Shown: piece after piece, positions 55,584-64,000 of the stretch | Layout of the letters: every line of letters starts with the position of its first letter | Numbering within the stretch: position 1 is the stretch's first letter | Assembly: GCF_004379255.2 (NCBI RefSeq) | Contig: NC_056036.1 | Coordinates: 372,001 to 436,000, forward strand | Direction of reading: 5' to 3' | Source: Salvia splendens | Lineage: Eukaryota > Streptophyta > Magnoliopsida > Lamiales > Lamiaceae | Length of the DNA stretch: 64,000 nucleotides | Notes under the pieces: generated by a model | Database searches by the model: none | The model's input: the letters and a program-made list of their open reading frames with translations, nothing else | Told to the model about the DNA's origin: nothing | Position numbers and translations under genes: made by a program

Positions 55584-55907
55584 CTCTCCCGCCATAAGCG
55601 AGCCACTTCTTTTGGCACAAGATTCAAGGAATTGATACTTAAATAATTAAAGGTTACCATAAATGGATATGTACTATTTCTATGGGATGGACGAAAAAAG
55701 AAATATGACCTATTTCTGTGGGAAGGAGGGAGTGGTTAAAATGGAAAGAGTAAAGTAAGAGAGAGGGAAAAGTAGATGACTGAAAAGAATAAAGTAGGTC
55801 GGAAAATAAAATAAGAGATGAAAATTTTTGATTAAAATGGAAATTACTCACTTATAATGGGACATCCCAAAAAGAAAAGTGACTCACTTATGGTGGGACG
55901 GATGGAG
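55584..55907. mobile_element. Stowaway-like MITE, possibly nested
   Basis: The left end CTCTCCCGCCATAAGCGAG and the right end CTCACTTATGGTGGGACGG, then ATGGAG, are flanked by TA. Internal CTATTTCTATGGGATGGACG and CTATTTCTGTGGGAAGGAGG segments suggest a second, degraded element inside. Confidence 0.75.
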
Positions 55908-56052
55908 TACTTTTTACTAAAAAATGAAATGATATCATTACTATGGGTAGCCCAAAATTAAAAAAATAACTCTACTACTATAGTACGGCGGAAATTGTAT
56001 ATTTCGAGTCAGTAATTCATATTGTCATCTAATGTTTTGCACGAAAATAATA

Positions 56053-56287
56053 CTCTCTCCGTCTCATGTTACTTGCATTGTTGCTTTTCGGCTCGTCACA
56101 AACTCCTTACACTATTTATAGTTTAAGTTAGAATTAATGTATTTAATTAATATGTTAGATTAAGTTAAGAGCTCATTTATTAAGTGATGTCTCATTACAC
56201 TTAAAATTCTAATTTAATTATACTAAAAAATCAATCCCAAATTTACGACCTAAAATGAAAAGTGCGAGTAACATGGGACGGAGGGAG
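56053..56287. mobile_element. Stowaway-like MITE
   Basis: Ends CTCTCTCCGTCTCATGTTAC and the inverse GTAACATGGGACGGAGGGAG are near-perfect inverted repeats flanked by TA (56051-56052, 56288-56289). Confidence 0.9.
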
Positions 56288-56289
56288 TA

Positions 56290-57585
56290 TATATGACCAG
56301 ATCTAGAATCAGAAACGATATTATGTATCGAACATTTAAACACAATATAAGATACTTAATTAATTGTTGTGCTATTTGTTTCCCGCATTTAATTAAATAC
56401 ATTACATCACCTCGGTATCAACATGTATAACAATTCTCTGTACACTAGTTTTGATTAGAGAAACTTAAGATTATAAAGTCATGTAAAGCTATGCACTGAT
56501 TCTTGTAAACCAAAGATTATAAAGTCATGTAAACCTATGTACTTATTCTTTATGGAATGATTTCCTTGTTTTCTTATTTAAGGAAAGGATATAGTATATC
56601 CTTGCTAGAAGGATAACCTCATCTTCATATATAGATTTAATTCGAAATATTGTGATGCAAATAACATAATATTGTGATTCTTCTTTGTGGGGACAATGTT
56701 GTTTTTCTAATGAAAATACTACTCCTATAGTCCTGTGTGTTATTAACTTCTAAATTTATTTTCGAAGCCAACAATATCCTACATATTGCGTTTTAAACAG
56801 ATAAAACCATTCGTATTGAATTAATTTGAAACGATCACTTAGACAAAGTCAAGTGATTAAATTTATGAGTTACTTCTACTCGTTGATTATTGACTGGATC
56901 CATTTTATGAATACTCCATATGTCGATAATTCAGTACATCATGTATTGGGTTTAATTATAGGCTTTATTATTCTATGAAAGCAATATTTATGGTATTATA
57001 TACCTGACGATTCCTTTGAAGTAATTCCTACCACAATACTATAATACTAGTAGCTATGTTAGTCCAACATTTTGTTATAGATAGATAGATAAAGAGAATT
57101 CCTCAAATAGTTAAGTACAAATAATAAAATTATTAATTTCAATATATGTATATATACTCCATACCTTCACACATTAGCCAAATTAAAAGGTCAATCTAAT
57201 ATTTATAAAAATAATTTATAATTGCTAAGACCGAAAAAATGAACAGCAGCAAGAAGCCAAGAAGCAATGGCTCATTAAGTTAGTCAAGGACGCTAGACAT
57301 GTTAATTAAATTTGTCATATAAAAGTCAAACCTATATTATTATAGACTTGAACTTTACATTGATTCGTACATTAGCTTTGAGTAAGTTTAAATACTTTTA
57401 CATTGAAATTTTTCTTTATTTCTTTGGGAGTTATGAGTATTTCTAATCACATAAATGAAAGTTAATGGAGTATCTACTTATAAGACCTTGACAATTCAAT
57501 GTTTGATCAAAATAGCACTTGAAATTGAATTAATCATATATCGCTACGTGAAGAAAAAAAATCGAAAATTTTAACTTCAACAGTA
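56290..57585. other. Intergenic, upstream region of the glyoxal oxidase-like gene
   Basis: AT-rich DNA with no gene. Its right end carries the promoter of the oxidase gene. No further transposon ends were recognised. Confidence 0.5.
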
Positions 57586-57586
57586 C

Positions 57587-57594
57587 TATATATA
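57587..57594 (+). promoter_or_regulatory. TATA box of the glyoxal oxidase-like gene
   Basis: TATATATA lies about 50 bases before the ATG at 57643, as expected for a plant core promoter with a short leader. Its place directly upstream of a clean single-exon gene supports the call. Confidence 0.65.
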
Positions 57595-57642
57595 GTACAT
57601 CATTTGTCTACATTTGAATCTAAAACTTAGCAATACAAAAAC

Positions 57643-59280
57643 ATGCCTCCACCACTAATTATCCTCTTCCTCATCCTCATCCTCCTCCTCCCTCACCAGA
57701 GAGCTCTCACTCACGCCGCCAACGGTGAGTGGGAGCTTCTCCACCCGAACATAGGTGTCTCAGCCATGCACATGCAGCTCCTCTTCACCGACCGCGTCCT
57801 CATCTTCGACCGCACCGACTTCGGCCCCTCCAACATCTCCCTCCCATCCGGCCGCTGCCGCCGCGACCCCAACGACACCGCTCTCCCCCTCGACTGCACC
57901 GCCCACTCCGTCGAGTACACCCTCGCCTCCAACTCCGTCCGCCCCCTCATGCTCCTCACCGACACCTGGTGCTCCTCCGCCGCCCTCCTCCCCAACGGCA
58001 CCCTCCTCCAGACCGGCGGCTTCAACGACGGCGACCACGCCGCCCGCCTCTTCAGCCCCTGCTCCGGCGCCGCCGTCTCCTGCGATTGGCTTGAGATCAA
58101 CCCCGCCCTCGCGCAGCGCCGCTGGTATGCCACCAACCACATCCTCCCCGACGGCGGCGGGGTGATCATCGTGGGCGGCCGCCGCCAGTTCAGCTACGAG
58201 TTCTACCCGAGGCGGAGCGCGGCCGAGAGGCCGCGCAGCCTCCCGCTTCTCATCCAAACCAATGATCCTCGGGTTGAGAATAATCTCTACCCTTTTGTTT
58301 TCTTGAATGTAGATGGAAATCTATTCATTTTCGCGAATAATCGAGCAATCCTGCTCGATTATGTCCGCGGAGTGGTTGTGAAAAATTACCCGATGATCCC
58401 GGGTGGGGATCCGAGGAACTATCCGAGCTCCGGCTCTGCTGTTCTGCTCCCGCTGAACAGCAGCTCCGAAGCTCAGGTCCTCGTGTGTGGGGGTGCGCCT
58501 GCAGGAGCTTATGTTAGTGCCAATAATGGGAAATTTGTGACCGCGCTCGACACGTGTGGTAGGATTCGAATAAATGACCAGAACCCCCAGTGGGCCATGG
58601 AGACCATGCCTGGTCCCCGGGTCATGGGAGATATGGTCTTATTACCTAATGGGGATGTCTTAATTATCAACGGGGCCGGTTCGGGCACGGCCGGGTGGGA
58701 ATTGTCCAGGGACCCGGTTCTCGCGCCTGTTATCTACCGACCCGACAATCCTGTTGGGTCGAGATTCGAGGTGCAGAGCTCGAGTTCCACTCCTCGAATG
58801 TACCACTCGACCGCAGTATTATTACGCGACGGTCGTGTCATCATTGGTGGGAGCAATCCTCACACGTATTATAATTTCACTGGAGTTTTATTCCCAACTG
58901 ACTTAACTTTAGAAGCATTTTCTCCATCCTACTTGAATTCGTCATATGCTAGCACACGCCCAAAGATTATTTCTCCTGTCTCGCAGTCTAAAATCGGCTA
59001 TAGACAACCACTTGTAGTAGGTTTCACGGTCCCTTCGGGCCAAATTGACAATGGTTCGGTTATGGTTACAATGGTGGCTCCCCCATTTGTAACTCACTCG
59101 TTTTCGATGAATCAAAGGTTGTTAGTACTAGGTCAGGGAAACGTAACGGTTAATGGTAATTCAAGTCGAATCTGGGTCGTCTCCCCGCAATCAAGCAATG
59201 TTGCCCCACCCGGATACTATCTTTTATTTTTGGTTCATCGGAATATTCCTAGTGAAGGTATTTGGGTCCAAATAAATTGA
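57643..59280 (+). CDS. Secreted glyoxal/aldehyde oxidase (GLOX, galactose-oxidase-like copper radical enzyme)
   Basis: One uninterrupted frame of 545 aa. Residues 1 to about 25 are a hydrophobic secretion signal (LIILFLILILLLP). The rest has the N-terminal glyoxal oxidase domain (WELLHPNIGVSAMHMQLLFT) and a C-terminal beta-sandwich of unknown function (DUF1929), ending IPSEGIWVQIN. By comparison with fungal glyoxal oxidase, all copper-radical residues are present: Cys110 (DTWCSS) for the Cys-Tyr crosslink with Tyr162 (RRWYATN), Tyr387-His388 (RMYHSTAV) and His485 (FVTHSF). Such enzymes oxidise aldehydes or related sugars and release hydrogen peroxide outside the cell. Plant members act in pollen and tapetum development, seed-coat mucilage and defence. 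The 5' half is GC-rich at third positions, giving long antisense frames that are not genes. Substrate cannot be told from sequence. Confidence 0.95.
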   Translation: MPPPLIILFLILILLLPHQRALTHAANGEWELLHPNIGVSAMHMQLLFTDRVLIFDRTDFGPSNISLPSGRCRRDPNDTALPLDCTAHSVEYTLASNSVRPLMLLTDTWCSSAALLPNGTLLQTGGFNDGDHAARLFSPCSGAAVSCDWLEINPALAQRRWYATNHILPDGGGVIIVGGRRQFSYEFYPRRSAAERPRSLPLLIQTNDPRVENNLYPFVFLNVDGNLFIFANNRAILLDYVRGVVVKNYPMIPGGDPRNYPSSGSAVLLPLNSSSEAQVLVCGGAPAGAYVSANNGKFVTALDTCGRIRINDQNPQWAMETMPGPRVMGDMVLLPNGDVLIINGAGSGTAGWELSRDPVLAPVIYRPDNPVGSRFEVQSSSSTPRMYHSTAVLLRDGRVIIGGSNPHTYYNFTGVLFPTDLTLEAFSPSYLNSSYASTRPKIISPVSQSKIGYRQPLVVGFTVPSGQIDNGSVMVTMVAPPFVTHSFSMNQRLLVLGQGNVTVNGNSSRIWVVSPQSSNVAPPGYYLLFLVHRNIPSEGIWVQIN

Positions 59281-59596
59281 AGGATTTTTTAGATATAGAT
59301 ATATACATTCATATTCATTCAAATACACATGAAAACAATTGGATTGATTGTCTGCTTTCTTTGTTTTTTTTACTTGTGACGATTTATTGTTGTTTACTTA
59401 TATATGCAATAAAAAAATTTGTTGTGACGTCGTGGTCTCGTGTAGAAAGTTGCAACCATGACAGTTTTATCAGAGAAATAACCTACTAGCTGAACTAGCA
59501 ATGCAATGTTATTCTGTAGTAGTAGTATTATTATATTAGTCTCGTCAAAGAAATAAATTTATTCTACCTAAATTATTGTCAATTTCTTAGTATTTA

Positions 59597-59839
59597 CTCT
59601 CTCCGTCTCAAGTTACTTGAGTCGTATTCCTTTTTAGCTTGTCCCAAGTTACTTGAGTCATTTCATTTTTTAGCTAAAAATAAAACATCTAATCTCACAT
59701 ATTTTATTTTTTCTTTTACTTTACTCTCTCTTCTTTCTCTTACTTCATTCTCTTATCTACTTTATTTAACTCATTAAACACAATTTTCTTAAATCTCGTG
59801 TAAAAAAGAAACGTCTCAAGTAACATGGGACGAATGGAG
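59597..59839. mobile_element. Stowaway-like MITE
   Basis: Left CTCTCTCCGTCTCAAGTTAC and right TAACATGGGACGAATGGAG are inverted repeats flanked by TA (59595-59596, 59840-59841). It lies in the region 3' of the oxidase gene. Confidence 0.85.
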
Positions 59840-59841
59840 TA

Positions 59842-62262
59842 TATGTATTGAAGTTCTTTAATATGCATGCATTTGTCAATTATATTGACCAAATAGAATC
59901 ATTTAAAATGGAGATCTAAAATAAATTATTTCAGTCTCCTTTTTTTTATTGCATATATAATTTCCATCTTAAATCCATATTACTAATTATTTAAAAATGA
60001 GAAATCAAATAAAATGAAACAATCCAGCCTAGAACATGCGTATATATATAATAAATAAAAAATAGACGTACATCTCACACAAAATTACTCTTTTGAGCTC
60101 GTGAAATAGATAATATAACAAAGACAAAAAACAACTAATACAATAACTTTTTGTTCGTCCGAATTTCTGTCGGTTTCTTCACGTGAAAGCATTTGATAAT
60201 AATTTTATTACAACTTGTAAATGGTGCCTACCACTAGGAACTCAAAATTTTCTTTGAATTCAGTGACTATTATTTTTTGGTTGCGTCTCAAAATAATGCA
60301 GTCTTTGTATTATTTGATGTATTTACAATGGATTTTAATTGCAATACATAAAGACATGTATTTATTTTAATCATAGTAAAACACGTTAAAGATCAATTGG
60401 AACAATTAAATAAACACTATTGACAATTGACGAAAATAAACACACGTTCGAGTTTCGGTGGTTAGTTTTGGTTTTCATATTGAATATATATCCTTTTTAA
60501 TTCAGGTCAGTAACTGAAGTGGTATATACATGTATTCGTTACATGGTGTAATTTTAATTTGATTTTATATATGGGAATATTTAATATTAGAGGAAACTAA
60601 CTAGTGACGGAAAATAGTTTTGGTGAATTGAGTCGAATCTCGATTGAAATCGAGACGATCAAATTCAGTGTTACAATTCTTGACTTGTGATTGAATCGGA
60701 AGAAAATGGTGATCGCCGTCCTAATCCAACGGCTAAGCAGCCAGCATCGCAATGACTCCCATCACCAACCGTCCATTTCCACTGCCTCATTAATTACTCA
60801 TGCTACAGTTGGCCAAATTCTATCGCAATAAACAGTGATGAATCCGATAAAATAAAATACAATGTTGTAGAAGTGATGAAAATGAGGAAACACATAAGTG
60901 CGTGTGTTCGTGGGTGTTGCACAATTATTTCGCTGCCCCATTTCATTCCTTGCTCTCTTTGATTTTAGGGTTTCGGCTCTCACCTAGTAAGCTCTGTGTT
61001 TTCCTACCGAATTCCGTAAAAATGTTGCCTTGATCTCTATTTCGCGTTGCTCTTGCCTTTAGTTGCTAAATTTTAGTGCGTTTGCTTTGGTTGATTTTGG
61101 GGTTTGTGTGAAATGGGTTTCCTGTTTGTCTGCTGAATTAATTGTTTGTTAAAGTGAATTACTTTGTGTGTTCCATTTTAGCTGAAAATTGAGGTTGAGT
61201 TCGTTTTTATGTTTGATAATTTACCATCTACTTTTCGTCATAAAATAATATTCAATTGATTCAGATGCGTTGAAATAGCATGATATTCTACTTGATCTGA
61301 GTGGCTGCCAAAGATCAGAAACTGAAGAGAATCAATATTTAACAAAGTGTGCAAGTATTAGTGTATTTTAGACTTCATTATCTAAGCTGAGCTTCACATT
61401 GCGTTTTCTTTTTTTCTTTTTTTTTGAGAGAGAGAATGGGAAGAAAAGTTGCATTTGCGCTATAAGTTGCTATGGTTGGAGATTCTTTCATTCCACCAGT
61501 GTCTTTCTTTGGATAGTAAGCTTGAGGTTTGCATCGCAGGTGTACTTTTATCAAACGATGATCTCGGCCTTGTAAATGTTTTGATGTAAAATGTTGCCTA
61601 AATCTGCATAATGCAAGCTATTTCTAACAAAAATGTGTGGGTTGAAACTCGAAGCTAAAATCAACTATACTTACACTTCAAAATCAAGAGTGATCTGTGA
61701 ATTATTGTAAACAATATTAGTACTAGTTGATTTACCAAATTATAATCAAAAGTTGAAACTTTTTGGTAGCTTAAATTCAATCAAGTCTTTGGGTGTGATC
61801 TGTGAAGTTCATTGTTTCAACAGTTAAGCAGTATGGATGATGGTTCTGGGAGTAAATGATTATTGTGTTGGTTACAAATATGATATGATTGACTTATATA
61901 TCAGCTGTGTAAAGTCACCAAGTGTTGTTTTTCAAAATTCTATGCTCCAGGAGCTGAATTATTACAAGTGATGACATGCTTTGTGTCTCTGAACCATGCT
62001 ACATTCAGAACCTGACATACCTATTTCGTATTTGGTTAAGTTATTCGGTGTAACACTGGCGACTCTTACTGTAAATATATGCTTCTTGTTCGTATGTGGC
62101 ATTGCACCGGCAACTCTTACATATCAATTTCAACGTATTTCCCCTTGGAGCAATTACGCTAGTTTGATTTGTGTGACACAATCTTCTTTTCCTTCAGGGT
62201 GCATGGTTTAGTGGGCTTTAGTTGGCATTCGTACTAGCAGATTCTTTTGCTGTGGATCTTAG
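59842..62262. other. Intergenic, containing the promoter and non-coding 5' exons of the BPC gene
   Basis: The left 1 kb is AT-rich without features. From about 60900 the composition becomes leader-like, with CTCTTTGATTTTAGGGTTTCG near 60955. A TTTTCCTTCAG acceptor lies near 62198, about 65 bases before the BPC start, so at least one intron probably sits in the 5' untranslated region, as in other BPC genes. Transcript evidence would be needed to place the exons. Confidence 0.5.
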
Positions 62263-63276
62263 ATGGACGATAGTAGGCACCCCGAAAATGGAAGGCATAA
62301 AGCACCTCAGCAGGGTCAGGTAAACAAAGTGGCACGGAACTGATGGGAATCGGTTGCTTGCACTCAAGATTTCGACTTTCATACTCTGCCCTAATTGGTT
62401 GATAAAAATTCATTTTTGTATCAGTGGTTGATGCAGCATCATCCATCAATGAAGCAGATAATGGCTATTATGACTGAAAGAGATGCTGCAATCCAGGAAA
62501 AAAATCTTGCGATTTCTGAAAAAAAGGCGGCCGTAGCAGAGAGGGACATGGCTATTATGCAGCGGGATGCAGCGATAGCTGAACGAAATAATGCCATAAT
62601 GGAACGAGACAGCGCTATTGCTACTCTTCAGTATCGAGAAAATGACATCAACAACAACGGCAACATATCCCCTTGTCCGCCCGGATGCCAAATTCCCCGC
62701 GGAGTGAAGCATATGCATCATCCTCAGCATCAGCACGTACATCACCAAGCTCACATGGTTGAAGCCCCGTACACGAGCAGGGAAATTCAGATACCCGATG
62801 CGGTTCCAGTTTCGCCAGAGCCTGCAAAGCCCAGTCGTACAAAACGTGCTAAGGAGGCGAAACAAGCTGCACCTGCGAGGAAGGCTCCAAAGCCAACCAA
62901 AAAAATTAAACAGGAAGAGGATGATCTCACTAAATCTGAGTGGAAGGATCAAGATCTTGGTTTGAACCAGGTTGCCTTTGATGAGTCGACCATGCCCGTG
63001 CCAGTCTGTTCATGCACTGGGGTCCTAAGGCCGTGCTACAAATGGGGCAACGGTGGCTGGCAGTCACCGTGCTGCACAACCAATTTGTCAATGTATCCAC
63101 TCCCAGCTGTGCCTAACAAGCGACACGCCCGTGTTGGTGGAAGGAAGATGAGTGGAAGTGCGTTCAACAAGCTACTTGGTCGACTTGCTGCTGAGGGGAT
63201 TGATCTTTCCAACCCGGTTGATCTCAAAGAACACTGGGCAAAGCACGGGACAAACCGCTACATCACCATCAAGTAA
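62263..63276 (+). CDS. BASIC PENTACYSTEINE (BBR/BPC) GAGA-binding transcription factor, group II
   Basis: Coding exons 62263-62319 and 62425-63276 join at a phase-0 GT-AG intron, giving 302 aa. The short first exon ([19 protein letters not shown]) and the start of the second ([20 protein letters not shown]) match the N-terminus of BPC4/BPC6-type proteins. A coiled coil of repeated AERDxAI units spans about residues 28-85. A His-rich stretch, a basic Lys/Pro-rich region that should be the nuclear signal, and the conserved C-terminal DNA-binding domain follow. That domain has five closely spaced cysteines ([20 protein letters not shown], then SPCC) and ends [16 protein letters not shown] proteins bind GA repeats and recruit Polycomb complexes to developmental genes. 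The start in exon 1 is preferred over the unspliced ATG because it restores the conserved N-terminus. Confidence 0.95.
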
Positions 63277-64000
63277 GTACTCTCAACAAGGATTAAAAGG
63301 GATTTCTCAAAATGCTGCACATCATCACCATCAATGCTGGAGAGGTGTATTTAATATCTGGCTTAGGTAAATAGGAAGGTGTGCTACACTTGGTGTAAGA
63401 TTGATGATGCTTATCGTGCCCGCCCAGTTCTCGTTGTGTAATAATGTGTATGAGAATGTTGATGAGAGATGGCAGAAGGGATGTAATTGTAAAGCAAGGA
63501 TCTATGAAAATGATGTCTTATTGTATCAAATCTAAGAGCATTTCATGATGATTCTGTTTGTGACTGGGTTGTATATGATGAACCTCATTACGTTTGTAGG
63601 ATCTCCATGGATTAGGTGAATGATGGAATGAGGCTTAGTATTTTTACGGAAGAGTAAATACTATTGGTATTTTATGGAAGGTTATGTGGCTTAGTTTTAA
63701 GAAATTATTACTCCCTCCGTCTCTAATAATTTGGCTCCATTTGACGGGACACGGGTTTTAAAACCTGTAATAGAAAGTAGGTTGAAAAATTTAGTGTACT
63801 CTGGGTCTTTTTTTTATATAGTACTAGTTTTATTTTATAATAAAATGTGAGTAAAAATGAGTTAGTAAAATGTATGGTCTACTATCAAAAATAGGAAAAG
63901 AAAATGTGACAAAATTTTGTGGAAGAAAAAAATCGAAGTAAGTTGATAAATTTTCAGGGAGAGACGGAGAGGGAGAGAAGGAGAGTGTTTTTCATTGTTT
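63277..64000. other. 3' flank of the BPC gene and window end
   Basis: The first few hundred bases are probably the BPC 3' untranslated region. The remainder is AT-rich and contains a Stowaway-like MITE. No gene begins before the window ends. Confidence 0.5.
63711..63975. mobile_element. Stowaway-like MITE
   Basis: The left end CTCCCTCCGTCTCTAATAAT follows TA. The right arm, with GGGAGAGACGGAGAGGGAG, is a looser inverse. The exact right end is uncertain. Confidence 0.6.

Noticed and set aside
57711..58257. Long antisense and alternate frames over the 5' half of the oxidase gene
   Set aside because: They arise from the GC-rich third positions of the real gene and give low-complexity Pro/Ala/Arg products.
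1..64000. CRISPR arrays, bacterial operons or ribosome-binding sites
   Set aside because: The window is plant nuclear DNA; repeats seen are microsatellites and transposon repeats, not spaced CRISPR units.

Overview
The window looks like nuclear DNA of a flowering plant, almost certainly a eudicot. Introns are GT-AG, intergenic DNA is AT-rich, the six intact genes are typical plant families, and transposons fill most of the rest. The transposon types and protein sequences would fit an asterid such as a member of the Lamiales, but I cannot name the species from sequence alone.

Six host genes look complete: a small SHI-related-sequence (SRS/LRP1-like) factor (2037-2910, minus), coatomer subunit alpha (10816-16084, minus, 3 exons, 1218 aa), a two-B-box BBX20/21-like zinc-finger protein (39062-39941, plus), V-ATPase 16-kDa proteolipid subunit c (53721-55062, minus, 3 exons, 165 aa), a glyoxal/galactose-oxidase-like secreted enzyme (57643-59280, plus, single exon) and a group II BASIC PENTACYSTEINE GAGA-binding factor (62263-63276, plus, 2 coding exons). 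They share no obvious pathway and form no cluster. Four gene relics are also present: SPIRAL1-like (18.8-19.2 kb), a CDKF-like kinase with frameshifts (45.3-46.3 kb), an EF-hand/zinc-finger C-terminus (46.7-47.1 kb) and an EF-hand/TPR protein N-terminus (47.8-48.2 kb).

The rest is a transposon landscape dominated by at least ten PIF/Harbinger-type elements with GAGCATCC/GACCATCC-like terminal inverted repeats and 3-bp TWA-like target duplications, plus one 3' fragment. Other repeats are an internally deleted copia element with both LTRs (19691-22086), a truncated copia element (22728-25390), a tRNA-derived SINE with an 18-bp target duplication, a hAT-like element split by a Harbinger insertion, many Stowaway-like MITEs and an organelle-derived insert containing plastid 16S rRNA.

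The most interesting system is in the Harbinger elements. The two proteins this superfamily needs, the DDE transposase and the Myb/SANT-like ORF1 protein, are never on the same element here. Each sits on its own element, and transposase-only and ORF1-only elements share termini and untranslated flanks. Three such pairs are visible: 36209-38258 with 48357-50182, 42169-44178 with 50823-52773, and 31321-32035 with 8789-10232. In addition, three different transposase copies carry an in-frame TGA at exactly the same Trp codon, between the first and second catalytic aspartates. This suggests either a recoded stop or a shared, trans-mobilised defective lineage.
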